From contig JAHFUP010000007.1 in assembly GCA_023265025.1 (NCBI GenBank), positions 1-64,000 on the forward strand: a stretch of 64,000 bases of DNA. The letters are read 5' to 3'. The number at the start of each line of letters is the position of its first letter. Position 1 is the stretch's first letter. Both the position numbers and the translations under genes were made by a program. Shown one piece after another: positions 47,950 through 56,985 of this stretch. The stretch comes from Acidimicrobiia bacterium (GTDB lineage Bacteria > Actinomycetota > Acidimicrobiia > Acidimicrobiales > AC-14). Below the pieces are notes generated by a model that saw only the letters and a list, made by a program, of their open reading frames with translations, did not search any database and was not told the origin of the DNA.

Positions 47950-49104
47950 ATGGGGAAGGGTTGGAAAGCCGCGGCTTTGGCCGCAGTGATCGGGCTGCTC
48001 GGCGTTGGCTGCAGCAGTAACAGCACCTCGACGACGAGCGCCGGCGGGGGCGCGACGGCGACGGCGCCGGGCACGGGGGGGAAGGCCGTCGGCTTCATCT
48101 TCGTCGGCCCGAAGGACGACTACGGCTACAACCAGGCCGCATACGAAGGCAGCCAGGATGTGGCCAAGGCGTTCCCGAACCTCAAGGTGCTGACCGCCGA
48201 GAACGTCCCTGAGGACGACAACGCCACCCGGGTCATGGAGGGCATGATCAACAACGGGGCGAAGATCATCTTCGCCACCAGCTACGGCCACCTGGACCCG
48301 GCCATGAAGGTCGCCGCCGCCCACCCCGACGTGGTCGTGATCCAGCAGGGCAACATCGCCACCGGGACCATCCCGGCCAACTTCGGCACCTACTTCGGGA
48401 CCGTGTACGAGCCGGTCTACCTGGCCGGGATCGCCGCCGGGAAGGCGACCAAGTCCAACAAGCTCGGCTACGTCTACGCCTTCCCGATCTCCCAGAGCAT
48501 TGACAACATCAACGCCTTCCAGCTGGGGGCCAAGTCGGTCAACCCGGCAGCCAAGACCTACGTGGTCAACACGTCGAACTGGTGTGACCCCGGCAAGCAG
48601 GCCGAGGCCACAAACAGCCTGCTGTCCCAGGGCGTCGACGTGATCACCCAGCACCAGGACTGCACGGCCACCGTCATCAAGACCGCCGAGGCCAAGGGCG
48701 CCTTCACGGTCGGCTATCACGCCGATGCCTCCGCGCTGGCCCCGAAGGGCTGGCTGACGGGGTCCCAGTGGAAGTGGGGGCCGCTCTACGTCGACCTGGT
48801 CCGCACCACCATCGACGGCAAGTTCACCGGTTCCAAGTTCAACGCCAACTACCGGGTCGGGCTGAAGACCGGTGACAACCCGTTCGTCCAGTCGCCCTAC
48901 GGACCCTCGGTGACCGCCGAGACCAAGGCGGACATCGAGAAGGCCCGTGCGATCATTGCGGCCAAGGACGGCTCGCCGTTCAAGGGCCCGGTCATGAGCC
49001 AGGACGGCAAGGTCATCTTCGCCGACGGCATGGTGCCCAGCTACGCAGCCATCGAGGACCTGAAGGTCTTCGTCGACGGCGTCGTCGGCAAGCTGCCTAC
49101 GTAG
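47950..49104 (+). CDS. BMP-family (PBP1-type) ABC transporter substrate-binding lipoprotein
   Basis: LAAVIGLLGVGCSSNS lipobox; KAVGFIFVGPKDDYGYNQAAYEGSQDVAKAFPNLKVLTAENVPEDDNATRVMEGMI. Confidence 0.96.
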   Translation: MGKGWKAAALAAVIGLLGVGCSSNSTSTTSAGGGATATAPGTGGKAVGFIFVGPKDDYGYNQAAYEGSQDVAKAFPNLKVLTAENVPEDDNATRVMEGMINNGAKIIFATSYGHLDPAMKVAAAHPDVVVIQQGNIATGTIPANFGTYFGTVYEPVYLAGIAAGKATKSNKLGYVYAFPISQSIDNINAFQLGAKSVNPAAKTYVVNTSNWCDPGKQAEATNSLLSQGVDVITQHQDCTATVIKTAEAKGAFTVGYHADASALAPKGWLTGSQWKWGPLYVDLVRTTIDGKFTGSKFNANYRVGLKTGDNPFVQSPYGPSVTAETKADIEKARAIIAAKDGSPFKGPVMSQDGKVIFADGMVPSYAAIEDLKVFVDGVVGKLPT

Positions 49105-49641
49105 TTGGCGACCCGCCCCTACCCCTGGCCCTACGACGGGACGCTGGAGCCACGGCGGCTGGCCCTGGTGGTCGTCGGGGCCCAGGAATGGGGTGCGGCC
49201 CACACCGTCGACCCGGCCGGTGCGCTCGAAGCCCTCGAGCGCACCGCCAAGGTCGTCCGGGACGCCGGCGGCTCGGTGGTGGTCGTCCTCCGGGCCGGCG
49301 CCGGCGACCCGCGGTTCGACCCGGACGCCGGCGATGTGGTCGTCGACTGCGCCGGCATGAGCGGCTTCGCCGGCGGACCGCTCGACGTCCGGTTGCGGGC
49401 CCTCGGCCGGACCCATCTCGCCATCGGGGGGCTCGGGCTGGAGACGGCGGTGTACTCGACCGTCGGCGGGGCCAGCGACCGGGGGTACGAGTGCCTGACC
49501 CTGGCGGACGCGGCCGCCCCCCACGACGGGGCGGTCGCGACTGGAGCGCTGTCCAGCATCACCATGTCCGGCGGCATCTTCGGCGCCGTCGGCACCTCCG
49601 CCGATCTCCTGGACCTACTGAGCAAGGAGCGCAGCACATGA
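49105..49641 (+). CDS. Isochorismatase-fold protein, apparently catalytically degenerate
   Basis: Aligns by eye with the next ORF (WPYDGTLEPRRLALVVVGAQEWG; GYECLTLADAAAPHDGAVATGALSSITMSGGIFGAVGTSADLL) but lacks the D-K-C residues. Probable TTG start. Confidence 0.85.
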   Translation: MATRPYPWPYDGTLEPRRLALVVVGAQEWGAAHTVDPAGALEALERTAKVVRDAGGSVVVVLRAGAGDPRFDPDAGDVVVDCAGMSGFAGGPLDVRLRALGRTHLAIGGLGLETAVYSTVGGASDRGYECLTLADAAAPHDGAVATGALSSITMSGGIFGAVGTSADLLDLLSKERST

Positions 49642-50321
49642 AGCAGGTCGAGGCCGACCCCTACACCTGGCCCTACGACGGGCCGGTCGACCCGGCGAAG
49701 ACCGCCCTGGTCTGCATCGACTGGCAGGTCGACTTCTGCGGTCCCGGGGGCTACGTCGACACCATGGGGTACGACCTCAAGCTGACTCGCGCCGGGCTGG
49801 AGCCGACGGCCGTCGTGCTGGCCGCGGCGCGGGCGGCCGGGATGCTGGTCGTCCACACCCGGGAGGGCCATCTGCCCGACCTCTCGGACTGCCCGCCGAA
49901 CAAGCTGTGGCGGTCGAAGCGGATCGGGGCCGGCATCGGCGACGCCGGCCCCTGCGGTCGCATCCTCGTCAAGGGCGAGCCCGGTTGGGAGATCGTCCCC
50001 GAGGTGGCCCCGATCGAAGGCGAGCCAATCGTCGACAAACCGGGGAAGGGGGCGTTCTATGCGACGAACCTCGACCTGCTCCTGCGGGTGGCCGGCGTCA
50101 CCCACCTGATCTTCACCGGCATCACCACCGACGTGTGTGTCCACACGACGATGCGGGAGGCGAACGACAAGGGCTACGAGTGCCTGCTCCTTGAGGACTG
50201 CACCGGCGCGACCGACTACGGCAACTACCTTGCCGCGCTCCAGATGGTCAAGATGCAGGGCGGTGTGTTCGGCGCCGTGGCGCCGTCGAGCGCCCTTCTG
50301 GCTGCCATGGAGGCGGCTTGA
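49638..50321 (+). CDS. Isochorismatase-family cysteine hydrolase (biuret/RutB-like amidohydrolase)
   Basis: ALVCIDWQVDFCGPGGYVDTMGYD, VDKPGKGAFYATNLDLLL, LIFTGITTDVCVHTTMREANDKGYECLLLEDCTGA. Confidence 0.93.
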   Translation: MKQVEADPYTWPYDGPVDPAKTALVCIDWQVDFCGPGGYVDTMGYDLKLTRAGLEPTAVVLAAARAAGMLVVHTREGHLPDLSDCPPNKLWRSKRIGAGIGDAGPCGRILVKGEPGWEIVPEVAPIEGEPIVDKPGKGAFYATNLDLLLRVAGVTHLIFTGITTDVCVHTTMREANDKGYECLLLEDCTGATDYGNYLAALQMVKMQGGVFGAVAPSSALLAAMEAA

Positions 50322-51796
50322 CCACAACGCCGGCGGGGAGTATGGGTCGCGAGGCGGTGGCGGCCGCGCTGGCCAACCTGGCGATGTACCGGCCCGACCG
50401 TGCTGATCGCCGGCCGGTGTTCGAGGTGCCGGCCCCGGCGTCGGCCGCCGGGCCACCGGCGGACTGCGTGCCCTCCGGGGTCGCCCCTGGGCCGCTCGGC
50501 GCCGCCGCCGCCGATCTGCGGGCCGGCCGAGCGACCAGCGTGCAGTTGGTCGAGGAGGCATTGCTCGCCGTTGAGAAGCACGACGGCGAGCTGCACGCTG
50601 TGGTCCACCTGATGGACGCCTCGGCCCGGGCCGAGGCCGAGGCCTGCGACGCCGAGGCCGGCGCCGGCCGGTGGCGGGGGCCGCTCCACGGGATCCCGAT
50701 CACGGTCAAGGACGTCATCGATGTCGCCGGCGCACCGACCCGGGCCGGCTCCGCCGCCTACGACGACCTGCCGGCGGCCGACGCCGCCTCGGTCGCCCTG
50801 CTCCGTGCCGCCGGCGCCATCGTGCTGGCCAAGGTCAGCACCCACGAGTTCGCCCTGGGCGTGACCACACCTCAGAGTCGCAACCCCCACGACCCGACCC
50901 GGATACCCGGGGGGTCCAGCGGCGGGTCGGCCATCGCGGTGACCACCGGCATGGGCCTCGGCTCCCTCGGCACCGACACCCGGGCGTCGATCCGGGTGCC
51001 GGCGGCGCTGTCCGGCGCCGTCGGCCTCAAGCCGACCTACGGGACGATTTCGACCGCGGGCGTGGTGCCGCTCTCCTGGACCATGGACCATGTCGCCCCC
51101 ATGGCCGCGACCGTCGGCGACGCCGCCCTCCTGCTCGACGCCCTGCGCCCGGGCATGGCCCCGGTGGCGCCGTGGACCGGCGCCGGCGTGGCCGGCGTGG
51201 GCATCGGCGTGCCGGAGGCCGCCTTCGAGGGCGCCGAGGCCGGCGTCGCCGCCTGCGTGCACGGCGCCATCGACATCCTCGCCGGCCTCGGCGGCGTGGT
51301 CGGGACGGCGCCCCGGCCGACCGCCGCCGACCTCGAAGCGGCCAACAGCGCCGGCCTGCTCGTCAGCCGGTGCGAGGCGGCCGCCTTCCATCGCGCCCTC
51401 GCCGCCGACCGCAGCCTCTACTGGGACGAGGTGGCGGACCAGCTCGACGCAGCCAACGGCGTCGCCGCCGTCGACTACATCGACGCCCAGCGCCTCCGGG
51501 CCGAGCTGCTTGACGCGTTCATCGACCTGTTCGCCGGCGTCGACCTCCTGGTCATGCCCACCGTGCCGATCGTCGCCCCTCCGGTCGCGGACTTCGCCCG
51601 GCACCTCCTGCTGCTGTCCCGCAACGCAATCCCGTGGAGCTTCACCGGCCTGCCGGCCGTGTCGGTGCCGTGCGGGTGGTCCGAGGGACTACCGGTCGGC
51701 GTGCAGCTCGTCGCCGGGCCGGGTCGCGAGGACCTCCTCGTCGCCGCCGGCGCCGCCCTGGAGCGCGCCCAGGGCTCCGCCCTCAATCGAGCGTAG
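50318..51796 (+). CDS. Amidase-signature family hydrolase (allophanate-hydrolase/AtzE-like context)
   Basis: GPLHGIPITVKDVIDVAGAPTRAGSAAY, TRIPGGSSGGSAIAVTTGM, GTDTRASIRVPAALSGAVGLKPTYG. Confidence 0.92.
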   Translation: MTTTPAGSMGREAVAAALANLAMYRPDRADRRPVFEVPAPASAAGPPADCVPSGVAPGPLGAAAADLRAGRATSVQLVEEALLAVEKHDGELHAVVHLMDASARAEAEACDAEAGAGRWRGPLHGIPITVKDVIDVAGAPTRAGSAAYDDLPAADAASVALLRAAGAIVLAKVSTHEFALGVTTPQSRNPHDPTRIPGGSSGGSAIAVTTGMGLGSLGTDTRASIRVPAALSGAVGLKPTYGTISTAGVVPLSWTMDHVAPMAATVGDAALLLDALRPGMAPVAPWTGAGVAGVGIGVPEAAFEGAEAGVAACVHGAIDILAGLGGVVGTAPRPTAADLEAANSAGLLVSRCEAAAFHRALAADRSLYWDEVADQLDAANGVAAVDYIDAQRLRAELLDAFIDLFAGVDLLVMPTVPIVAPPVADFARHLLLLSRNAIPWSFTGLPAVSVPCGWSEGLPVGVQLVAGPGREDLLVAAGAALERAQGSALNRA

Positions 51797-52483
51797 GAGC
51801 CCGGCGAGGGCGGCCGGCCCTTCGAGCTGGGCCAGGTGGCCGACGCCGGGCAGGACCGCCGGTGAGCGGGCGGTGTAGCCGGCGACGACGGCTGCGGCGG
51901 CCTTCCGGATGCGAGGGCTCTCCTCGCCGACGCTGCTGAGGACTGGCGCGCCCGCCAGGCCGGCGAGCTGGGCCGGCGTCGGCGCGAAGGCCAGGAACAA
52001 CGGCACCTCGGCCCGCACGACGGCCTGGTTACGCATGGCGCCGGCCCGCTGCCCCGGGCTCAGGCGGTCCCATGCCGACGGCCCGACCAGCGTCCGCAGG
52101 AAGTCGACCACGCCGGCCTCGCCGGGCGTCGCCGCCAGCTGCCCGGCCGCCGCGCTGACCTGGACGTGGAGCTCGTGCGCCACCGGCCCGACCAGCGGCT
52201 CGTGGACCACGGCGGCGGCGACCAGCTCGGGGTGGGCCACGGCCAGGGCCAGCACCAGCGTGGCCCCGCCCGAGACCCCGACGAAGGCCGCCGGCCCCCC
52301 GGCCAGGCGGGCGATGTCCTCCACCAGTTCCTCGAACGACGCGGCCGGAGCGGCGGCGACGCCATAGCCCCACCGGCTGGCGACGACCACCTCGTGGTCC
52401 GCGGCCAGGTCGGCGGCCAGCGCCCTGTAGGACCATGACCCGATCCCGACCCCGTGGACCAGCAAGGCCCGGAGGCCGGTCAC
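51689..52483 (-). CDS. Alpha/beta hydrolase
   Basis: VTGLRALLVHGVGIGSWSYRALAADLAADHEVVVASRWGYG, FVGVSGGATLVLALAVAHPELVAAAVVHEP, VLPGVGHLAQLEGP; GTG start. Its 3' end overlaps the amidase 3' end by about 108 bp. Confidence 0.85.
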   Translation of the reverse strand: MTGLRALLVHGVGIGSWSYRALAADLAADHEVVVASRWGYGVAAAPAASFEELVEDIARLAGGPAAFVGVSGGATLVLALAVAHPELVAAAVVHEPLVGPVAHELHVQVSAAAGQLAATPGEAGVVDFLRTLVGPSAWDRLSPGQRAGAMRNQAVVRAEVPLFLAFAPTPAQLAGLAGAPVLSSVGEESPRIRKAAAAVVAGYTARSPAVLPGVGHLAQLEGPAALAGLLRSIEGGALGALQGGAGGDEEVLATRPGDELHADR

Positions 52484-53178
52484 GGGTCGAAGCGGTAGCC
52501 CACGCCCCGCACCGTCGTGATCCAGCGCGGGTGGTCCGGGTCCGGCTCGATCCGCCGCCGGATGCGACGGATGTGCTCGGTGACGGTGTCCGGGTCCTGC
52601 CACTCCTGGGAGGAGTCCCAGACGTTCGCCAGCAGCTGCTGGCGGGAGAACACCTGGCGGGGCGACCCGGCGAGGAACGCCAGGAGGTCGAACTCCCGCG
52701 CCGTCAGGGTGACCGGCTCCTCGCCGGCGGTGACCTCGCGGGTGCCGAGGTCGAGCGTCAGCCCTTCGAACTGGAGCACGGACTGCGGGGCGGAGACGCG
52801 GGTCCGCCGCAGCACGGAGCTGATGCGTGCGCTCAGCTCGCCCGGGGAGAACGGCTTCACGACGTAGTCGTCGGCCCCGAGCTTCAGCCCGAGGATGCGA
52901 TCGGCCTCACTGCCCCGGGCGGTGAGGAGGATGACGGGGACGTCGCTGTCGCGCCGCAACCGGGTGAGGATGTCCAGGCCGTCCTGGGCCGGGAGCATGA
53001 GGTCGAGCAGGATGAGGTCGGGAGGGGTGGCGGCGATGGCCGCGAGCGCCGATGCGCCGTCGGGCACCGGGTCGACGGAGTAGCCCTCCATCTCCAGGTA
53101 CCGGGTCAGCAGCACCCGGACCGACTCGTCGTCGTCGACCACGAGCACCCTGCCAGCGGCTGGCGATTCCAAAGTCAC
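52480..53178 (-). CDS. OmpR/PhoB-family DNA-binding response regulator
   Basis: RVLVVDDDESVRVLLTRYLE...DLILLDLMLPAQDGLDIL and winged-helix LTAREFDLLAFLAGSPRQVFSRQQLL...RRRIEPDPDHPRWITTVRGVGYRFDP. Confidence 0.96.
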   Translation of the reverse strand: MTLESPAAGRVLVVDDDESVRVLLTRYLEMEGYSVDPVPDGASALAAIAATPPDLILLDLMLPAQDGLDILTRLRRDSDVPVILLTARGSEADRILGLKLGADDYVVKPFSPGELSARISSVLRRTRVSAPQSVLQFEGLTLDLGTREVTAGEEPVTLTAREFDLLAFLAGSPRQVFSRQQLLANVWDSSQEWQDPDTVTEHIRRIRRRIEPDPDHPRWITTVRGVGYRFDP

Positions 53179-53353
53179 AACCCCCAGGGTAGAAGTGTTG
53201 GGCAAAGGTTGGGTTTGGATGGGCTTGCCCGTGGGGTGAACACGCCGACACTGTCCCCATGAGCCACGGCCGACCGGATGACCGCGTTCAAGTCCCCCGA
53301 CGATCCGGTCGATAAGCATGAGGAGATCCGCTGCGACCGATGAGGGGGCGAGG

Positions 53354-53788
53354 ATGAGGCACGATGGAGCGGCGTTGGCTCATCCAGACGACCCCGGGAT
53401 GTTGGCGGACGAGGACCGTCCGCCCGGACCTGACCGTCCACCGGTCGACGAGGCGGTCATCGACCAGCTGGCCAGCATCACCGATGGCCAGGGCGACAGC
53501 GTCCTGGGCGAGCTCCTGAACGCGTTCCTGTCCGCGGTGCCGGAGCGGCTGGACACGCTCGACCTGGCCGTGGCCGGCGGTGACGCCGAGGCGGTGGCCG
53601 AGCAGGCTCACGCCCTCACCGGGAGCGCGGCCAGCTTCGGCGCGGTCGGTATGGCCGATCTGTGCCGGGAGCTGCGGGTGGTGGCCGTGCGAGGCGACAT
53701 GGACGGCGCGACACACCTGGTCCGTGAGCTGCAGGCCGAGTTTCTGCGGGTCCGATCGTGGCTGGCGGACTTCCGGAGCAGACCGTGA
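53354..53788 (+). CDS. Hpt (histidine phosphotransfer) domain protein
   Basis: LGELLNAFLSAVPERLDTLDLAVAGGDAEAVAEQAHALTGSAASFGAVGMADLCRELRVV; AHALTGSA Hpt motif. Confidence 0.9.
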   Translation: MRHDGAALAHPDDPGMLADEDRPPGPDRPPVDEAVIDQLASITDGQGDSVLGELLNAFLSAVPERLDTLDLAVAGGDAEAVAEQAHALTGSAASFGAVGMADLCRELRVVAVRGDMDGATHLVRELQAEFLRVRSWLADFRSRP

Positions 53789-54741
53789 ACGTCGTCGTCG
53801 TCGACGACGATCCCCTGGTCAGACTGGTCCTCGCCCGGGCCGTGGCCAGCATGGGCCACGTCTCCCTGCCCGCCGAGAATGGTGACGCCGCGCTGCAGCT
53901 GGTCGAGACGAAGTCGGTCGACGTCGTCGTCAGCGACTGGATGATGCCGGGGATGACAGGCCTGGAGCTTTGCCAGCGGATCCGGGCCCGGGATGCCATC
54001 GAGTACGTGTACTTCATGCTCGTCACCGCGCTGGACGACAGCGAGCATGCGCTCGCCGGCATCGAGGCCGGCGTGGACGACTGCCTCGTCAAGCCCGTCC
54101 GGCCCTTTGACCTGCGGCTTCGGCTGATGGTCGCCGAGCGCGTCACTGGGCTGCACCGGCGGCTGGCCGAGCGCCAGCGGGGCCTGGAGCGGACCAACGT
54201 CGAGATGGCGGTGACCGCCCGGCTCGACCCCCTCACCGGACTCGGGAACCGGCTGAAGATGGCCGAGGACCTGGAAATCTTCCGCTCGCGGCGGGAGCGC
54301 TACCACGAGCCCTTCGGCGTGGCCCTGTTCGACCTCGACCACTTCAAGTCGCTCAACGACGCCGCCGGCCACCTGGCCGGCGACCGGGCCCTCCGCCAGG
54401 TCGCCGCCATCATCCGCCGGGAGCTGCGCGACTCCGACATGGCATACCGCTACGGGGGCGAGGAGCTGCTCGTGGTGCTGCCCGCCGGCGTCCGCAGCGT
54501 GGCGGCCGCGGCCGAGCGCATCCGCAAGGCGGTCGAGAACGCGGCCATTCCGCACCCGGGCCGGCCCGGCCCCGAGACGGTCGTGACGCTCAGCGTCGGG
54601 GTTGCTGCAGCCGAGGGCGACGCCGAGAGCTACCTACTGGCCGCCGACGCCGCCCTCTACAAAGCGAAGTCGCAGGGCCGCAACCAGATGGCGGTGGCGG
54701 GCCGCTGGTTCGCCATCCCGGAGCTGGCGGCGCAACCATGA
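53785..54741 (+). CDS. Response regulator with GGDEF-family output (diguanylate cyclase)
   Basis: NVVVVDDDPLVRLVLARAVA, DVVVSDWMMPGMTGLEL; DPLTGLGNRLKMAEDLE, MAYRYGGEELLVVLP (GGEEL). Confidence 0.95.
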   Translation: MNVVVVDDDPLVRLVLARAVASMGHVSLPAENGDAALQLVETKSVDVVVSDWMMPGMTGLELCQRIRARDAIEYVYFMLVTALDDSEHALAGIEAGVDDCLVKPVRPFDLRLRLMVAERVTGLHRRLAERQRGLERTNVEMAVTARLDPLTGLGNRLKMAEDLEIFRSRRERYHEPFGVALFDLDHFKSLNDAAGHLAGDRALRQVAAIIRRELRDSDMAYRYGGEELLVVLPAGVRSVAAAAERIRKAVENAAIPHPGRPGPETVVTLSVGVAAAEGDAESYLLAADAALYKAKSQGRNQMAVAGRWFAIPELAAQP

Positions 54742-54796
54742 CCGGCCCGGGAGGCCGGTCGGGAAACGATGACCGGGCCACTCTCCCGAAGGGAGC

Positions 54797-56533
54797 GTGG
54801 CTCCGGTGAATGAGGCGTCACCGGGCCGGGGCCCGGTGACCGGGAGCCGGCTCACGGAGTCGGACCTCACCGCCCTTTGGGCCGCCGGTGTCACGCGCGT
54901 CACCGTGGCCGGCATCACCGCCGCGGTGGGCGTGGCCGGCGCCCGGTGGTGGGAGGGGGACATGGCCGTCTTCTTCCTCGTCGCCGGCGTCGTGTGGCTG
55001 CCGTGGGCCATCTACCTGCTGTCGGTCGGTTCCAGCCGCCACGGTCCATCCCGGCACCGGCGTCTGGCGGCCTACGGCGGCCCCATCGGCGACGTGATCA
55101 TCGTCTTCGCCGCCCAGTGCCTCCTGCCCTGGGCCTGGGGGCTGCTCCTGCTGGCCGACGCCTTGGCCGTGTGCCTCGCGGCATCGATGTGGCGCCGGCG
55201 GGCCGCGTTCCTGCTGGTCGGCTTCTGCGTCGTCGTGACCACCGTCGCCCAGGCGGTCCTGAGCCCGGACGACCGTGTCGCCGTCGGGCTGCTGGTCGTC
55301 TTCGCCCTCGCGCTCGTCGGCCTGGTGCTCGTCGTCGGGCGCATCGCCGGCTCCCACCGGCTGGCCGCCGTCAGCTCCCACCGGTTCCAGAAGAAGGCGG
55401 AGACGATCCTGGCCCGGGTCGCCGACGGCATCGTGGTCACCGATGGTGCCGGCGTCGTGCTGGAGACGAACCCGGCGGGCGAGCGCCTGATCGGCGCCGG
55501 AACGGGTTGGCCGGCGATCGGGATGCCGTGCATCCGGGCCCTCGGCCTGCACGACGGTGAGCGCCCGCTGGACTGCCGGTCCGGCTGCCCGCTGCTGCAG
55601 GACGGCGACGGTGGCGACGCCGACGGCGGGCGCGAGGTCTGGCGCCTCCTTCCTGACGGCCGGCGCCAGCCACTGCTGGCCGCGGCCTTCGCGGTCTCCG
55701 ACGAGCAGGGCGGCGTCGAGGTGGTGCACTCGCTGCGGGACGTCACGCGACTGAAGGAGGCGGACGAGGCCAAGACCCTGTTCCTGGCCACGGCCTCCCA
55801 CGAGCTGAAAACGCCCGTCACCGTCATCGCCGGCTTCGCCGAGACCATCCTGCGCTACCCGGACATGCCCAGCGAGCGGCGGGCGGAGGCGGTCGAGGCC
55901 ATCCGCCGGCGGGCGTTGGAGCTCTCGTCGATCGTCGACCGGCTGCTGCTGTCCAGCAAGATCGAGGGGGGTCGGGTCAACGTCGACCTCCACCCGGTCG
56001 ACGTCCGAGCCCTGGTTCTGGAACGGGGCAATGCCTTCCAGGACGCGTCGGGACGCCACGTGGTCCTCCAGGTCGCCCACCAGGCGCTCGTCGCCCATGC
56101 CGACCCGCTGGCCCTGCGGACGATCGTCGACCACCTGCTCGACAACGCGATGAAGTACTCCGACGGGGGCCCGGTCGTGCTCGGCAGCCGGCGGACGGAC
56201 GATCACGTCCTCGTCTCCGTCAGCGACATCGGGATCGGCATGGACGAGGAACAGGCGCGCCACTGCTTCGACAAGTTCTGGCAGGCCGAGTCGACCGACG
56301 TGCGGCGGTTCGGGGGCACGGGGATCGGGCTGTACATCGTCTCGTCGATGGTCGACGCGATGGGCGGCACGATCACCGTGGAGACGGCGGTGGGCCAGGG
56401 CAGCACCTTCACCGTCTCCCTGCCCATGGCGGTGGAGGAAATCCCTTTCGATGAGCCGGAGGCTGAGGTGGACCAGTCGGGCATCAAGGACTTCATGCGC
56501 CAGATCGGCGTGCTGAGCCGGGGGGCGGCATGA
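54797..56533 (+). CDS. Membrane PAS-histidine kinase
   Basis: About six TM segments, PAS-like region, FLATASHELKTPVTVIAGFAETIL H-box, NAMKYSDGGPVVLG N-box, GGTGIGLYIVSSMVDAMGGTITVE. Confidence 0.95.
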   Translation: MAPVNEASPGRGPVTGSRLTESDLTALWAAGVTRVTVAGITAAVGVAGARWWEGDMAVFFLVAGVVWLPWAIYLLSVGSSRHGPSRHRRLAAYGGPIGDVIIVFAAQCLLPWAWGLLLLADALAVCLAASMWRRRAAFLLVGFCVVVTTVAQAVLSPDDRVAVGLLVVFALALVGLVLVVGRIAGSHRLAAVSSHRFQKKAETILARVADGIVVTDGAGVVLETNPAGERLIGAGTGWPAIGMPCIRALGLHDGERPLDCRSGCPLLQDGDGGDADGGREVWRLLPDGRRQPLLAAAFAVSDEQGGVEVVHSLRDVTRLKEADEAKTLFLATASHELKTPVTVIAGFAETILRYPDMPSERRAEAVEAIRRRALELSSIVDRLLLSSKIEGGRVNVDLHPVDVRALVLERGNAFQDASGRHVVLQVAHQALVAHADPLALRTIVDHLLDNAMKYSDGGPVVLGSRRTDDHVLVSVSDIGIGMDEEQARHCFDKFWQAESTDVRRFGGTGIGLYIVSSMVDAMGGTITVETAVGQGSTFTVSLPMAVEEIPFDEPEAEVDQSGIKDFMRQIGVLSRGAA

Positions 56534-56979
56534 AAGGGGACGGGTGCCCCACCGCCCTGGTGGTCGACGACGCCCCCGACATCCGTCTGCTCACCGACCT
56601 GGTGCTGACCATGGCCGGCTTCAAGGTGAAGGCGGCCGCCAGTGGCCGGGACGCCCTGCACCTACTGGCCGGCCGCGACCTGCCCGACATCGTGCTGCTC
56701 GACGTGCAGATGCCCGAGGTCGACGGGTGGGAGACCCTGAGCCGGGTGCGCGCCGACCCGCGCACCGCAGACCTGCCGGTCGTCCTGTGCACCGTAAAGG
56801 GACTTCCCGAGGACACCTTCAAGGGGTGGTCGCTCGGTTGTGACGGCTACATCGGGAAGCCCTTCGACATCGGCGGCCTGGTCGAGGAGCTGCAGGCCGT
56901 GCTGCGCCGGACCCCGAAACAGCGCCTGGCGATCCGCCGGGACAAGGTCGCCGAGCTGGCCCGGGTCGTGCGCTCCTGA
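56530..56979 (+). CDS. Response regulator (REC domain only)
   Basis: TALVVDDAPDIRLLTDLVLTMAGFKVKAAASGRDAL...DIVLLDVQMPEVDGWETL; ATGA overlap with kinase. Confidence 0.93.
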   Translation: MKGDGCPTALVVDDAPDIRLLTDLVLTMAGFKVKAAASGRDALHLLAGRDLPDIVLLDVQMPEVDGWETLSRVRADPRTADLPVVLCTVKGLPEDTFKGWSLGCDGYIGKPFDIGGLVEELQAVLRRTPKQRLAIRRDKVAELARVVRS

Positions 56980-56985
56980 CGCTCG

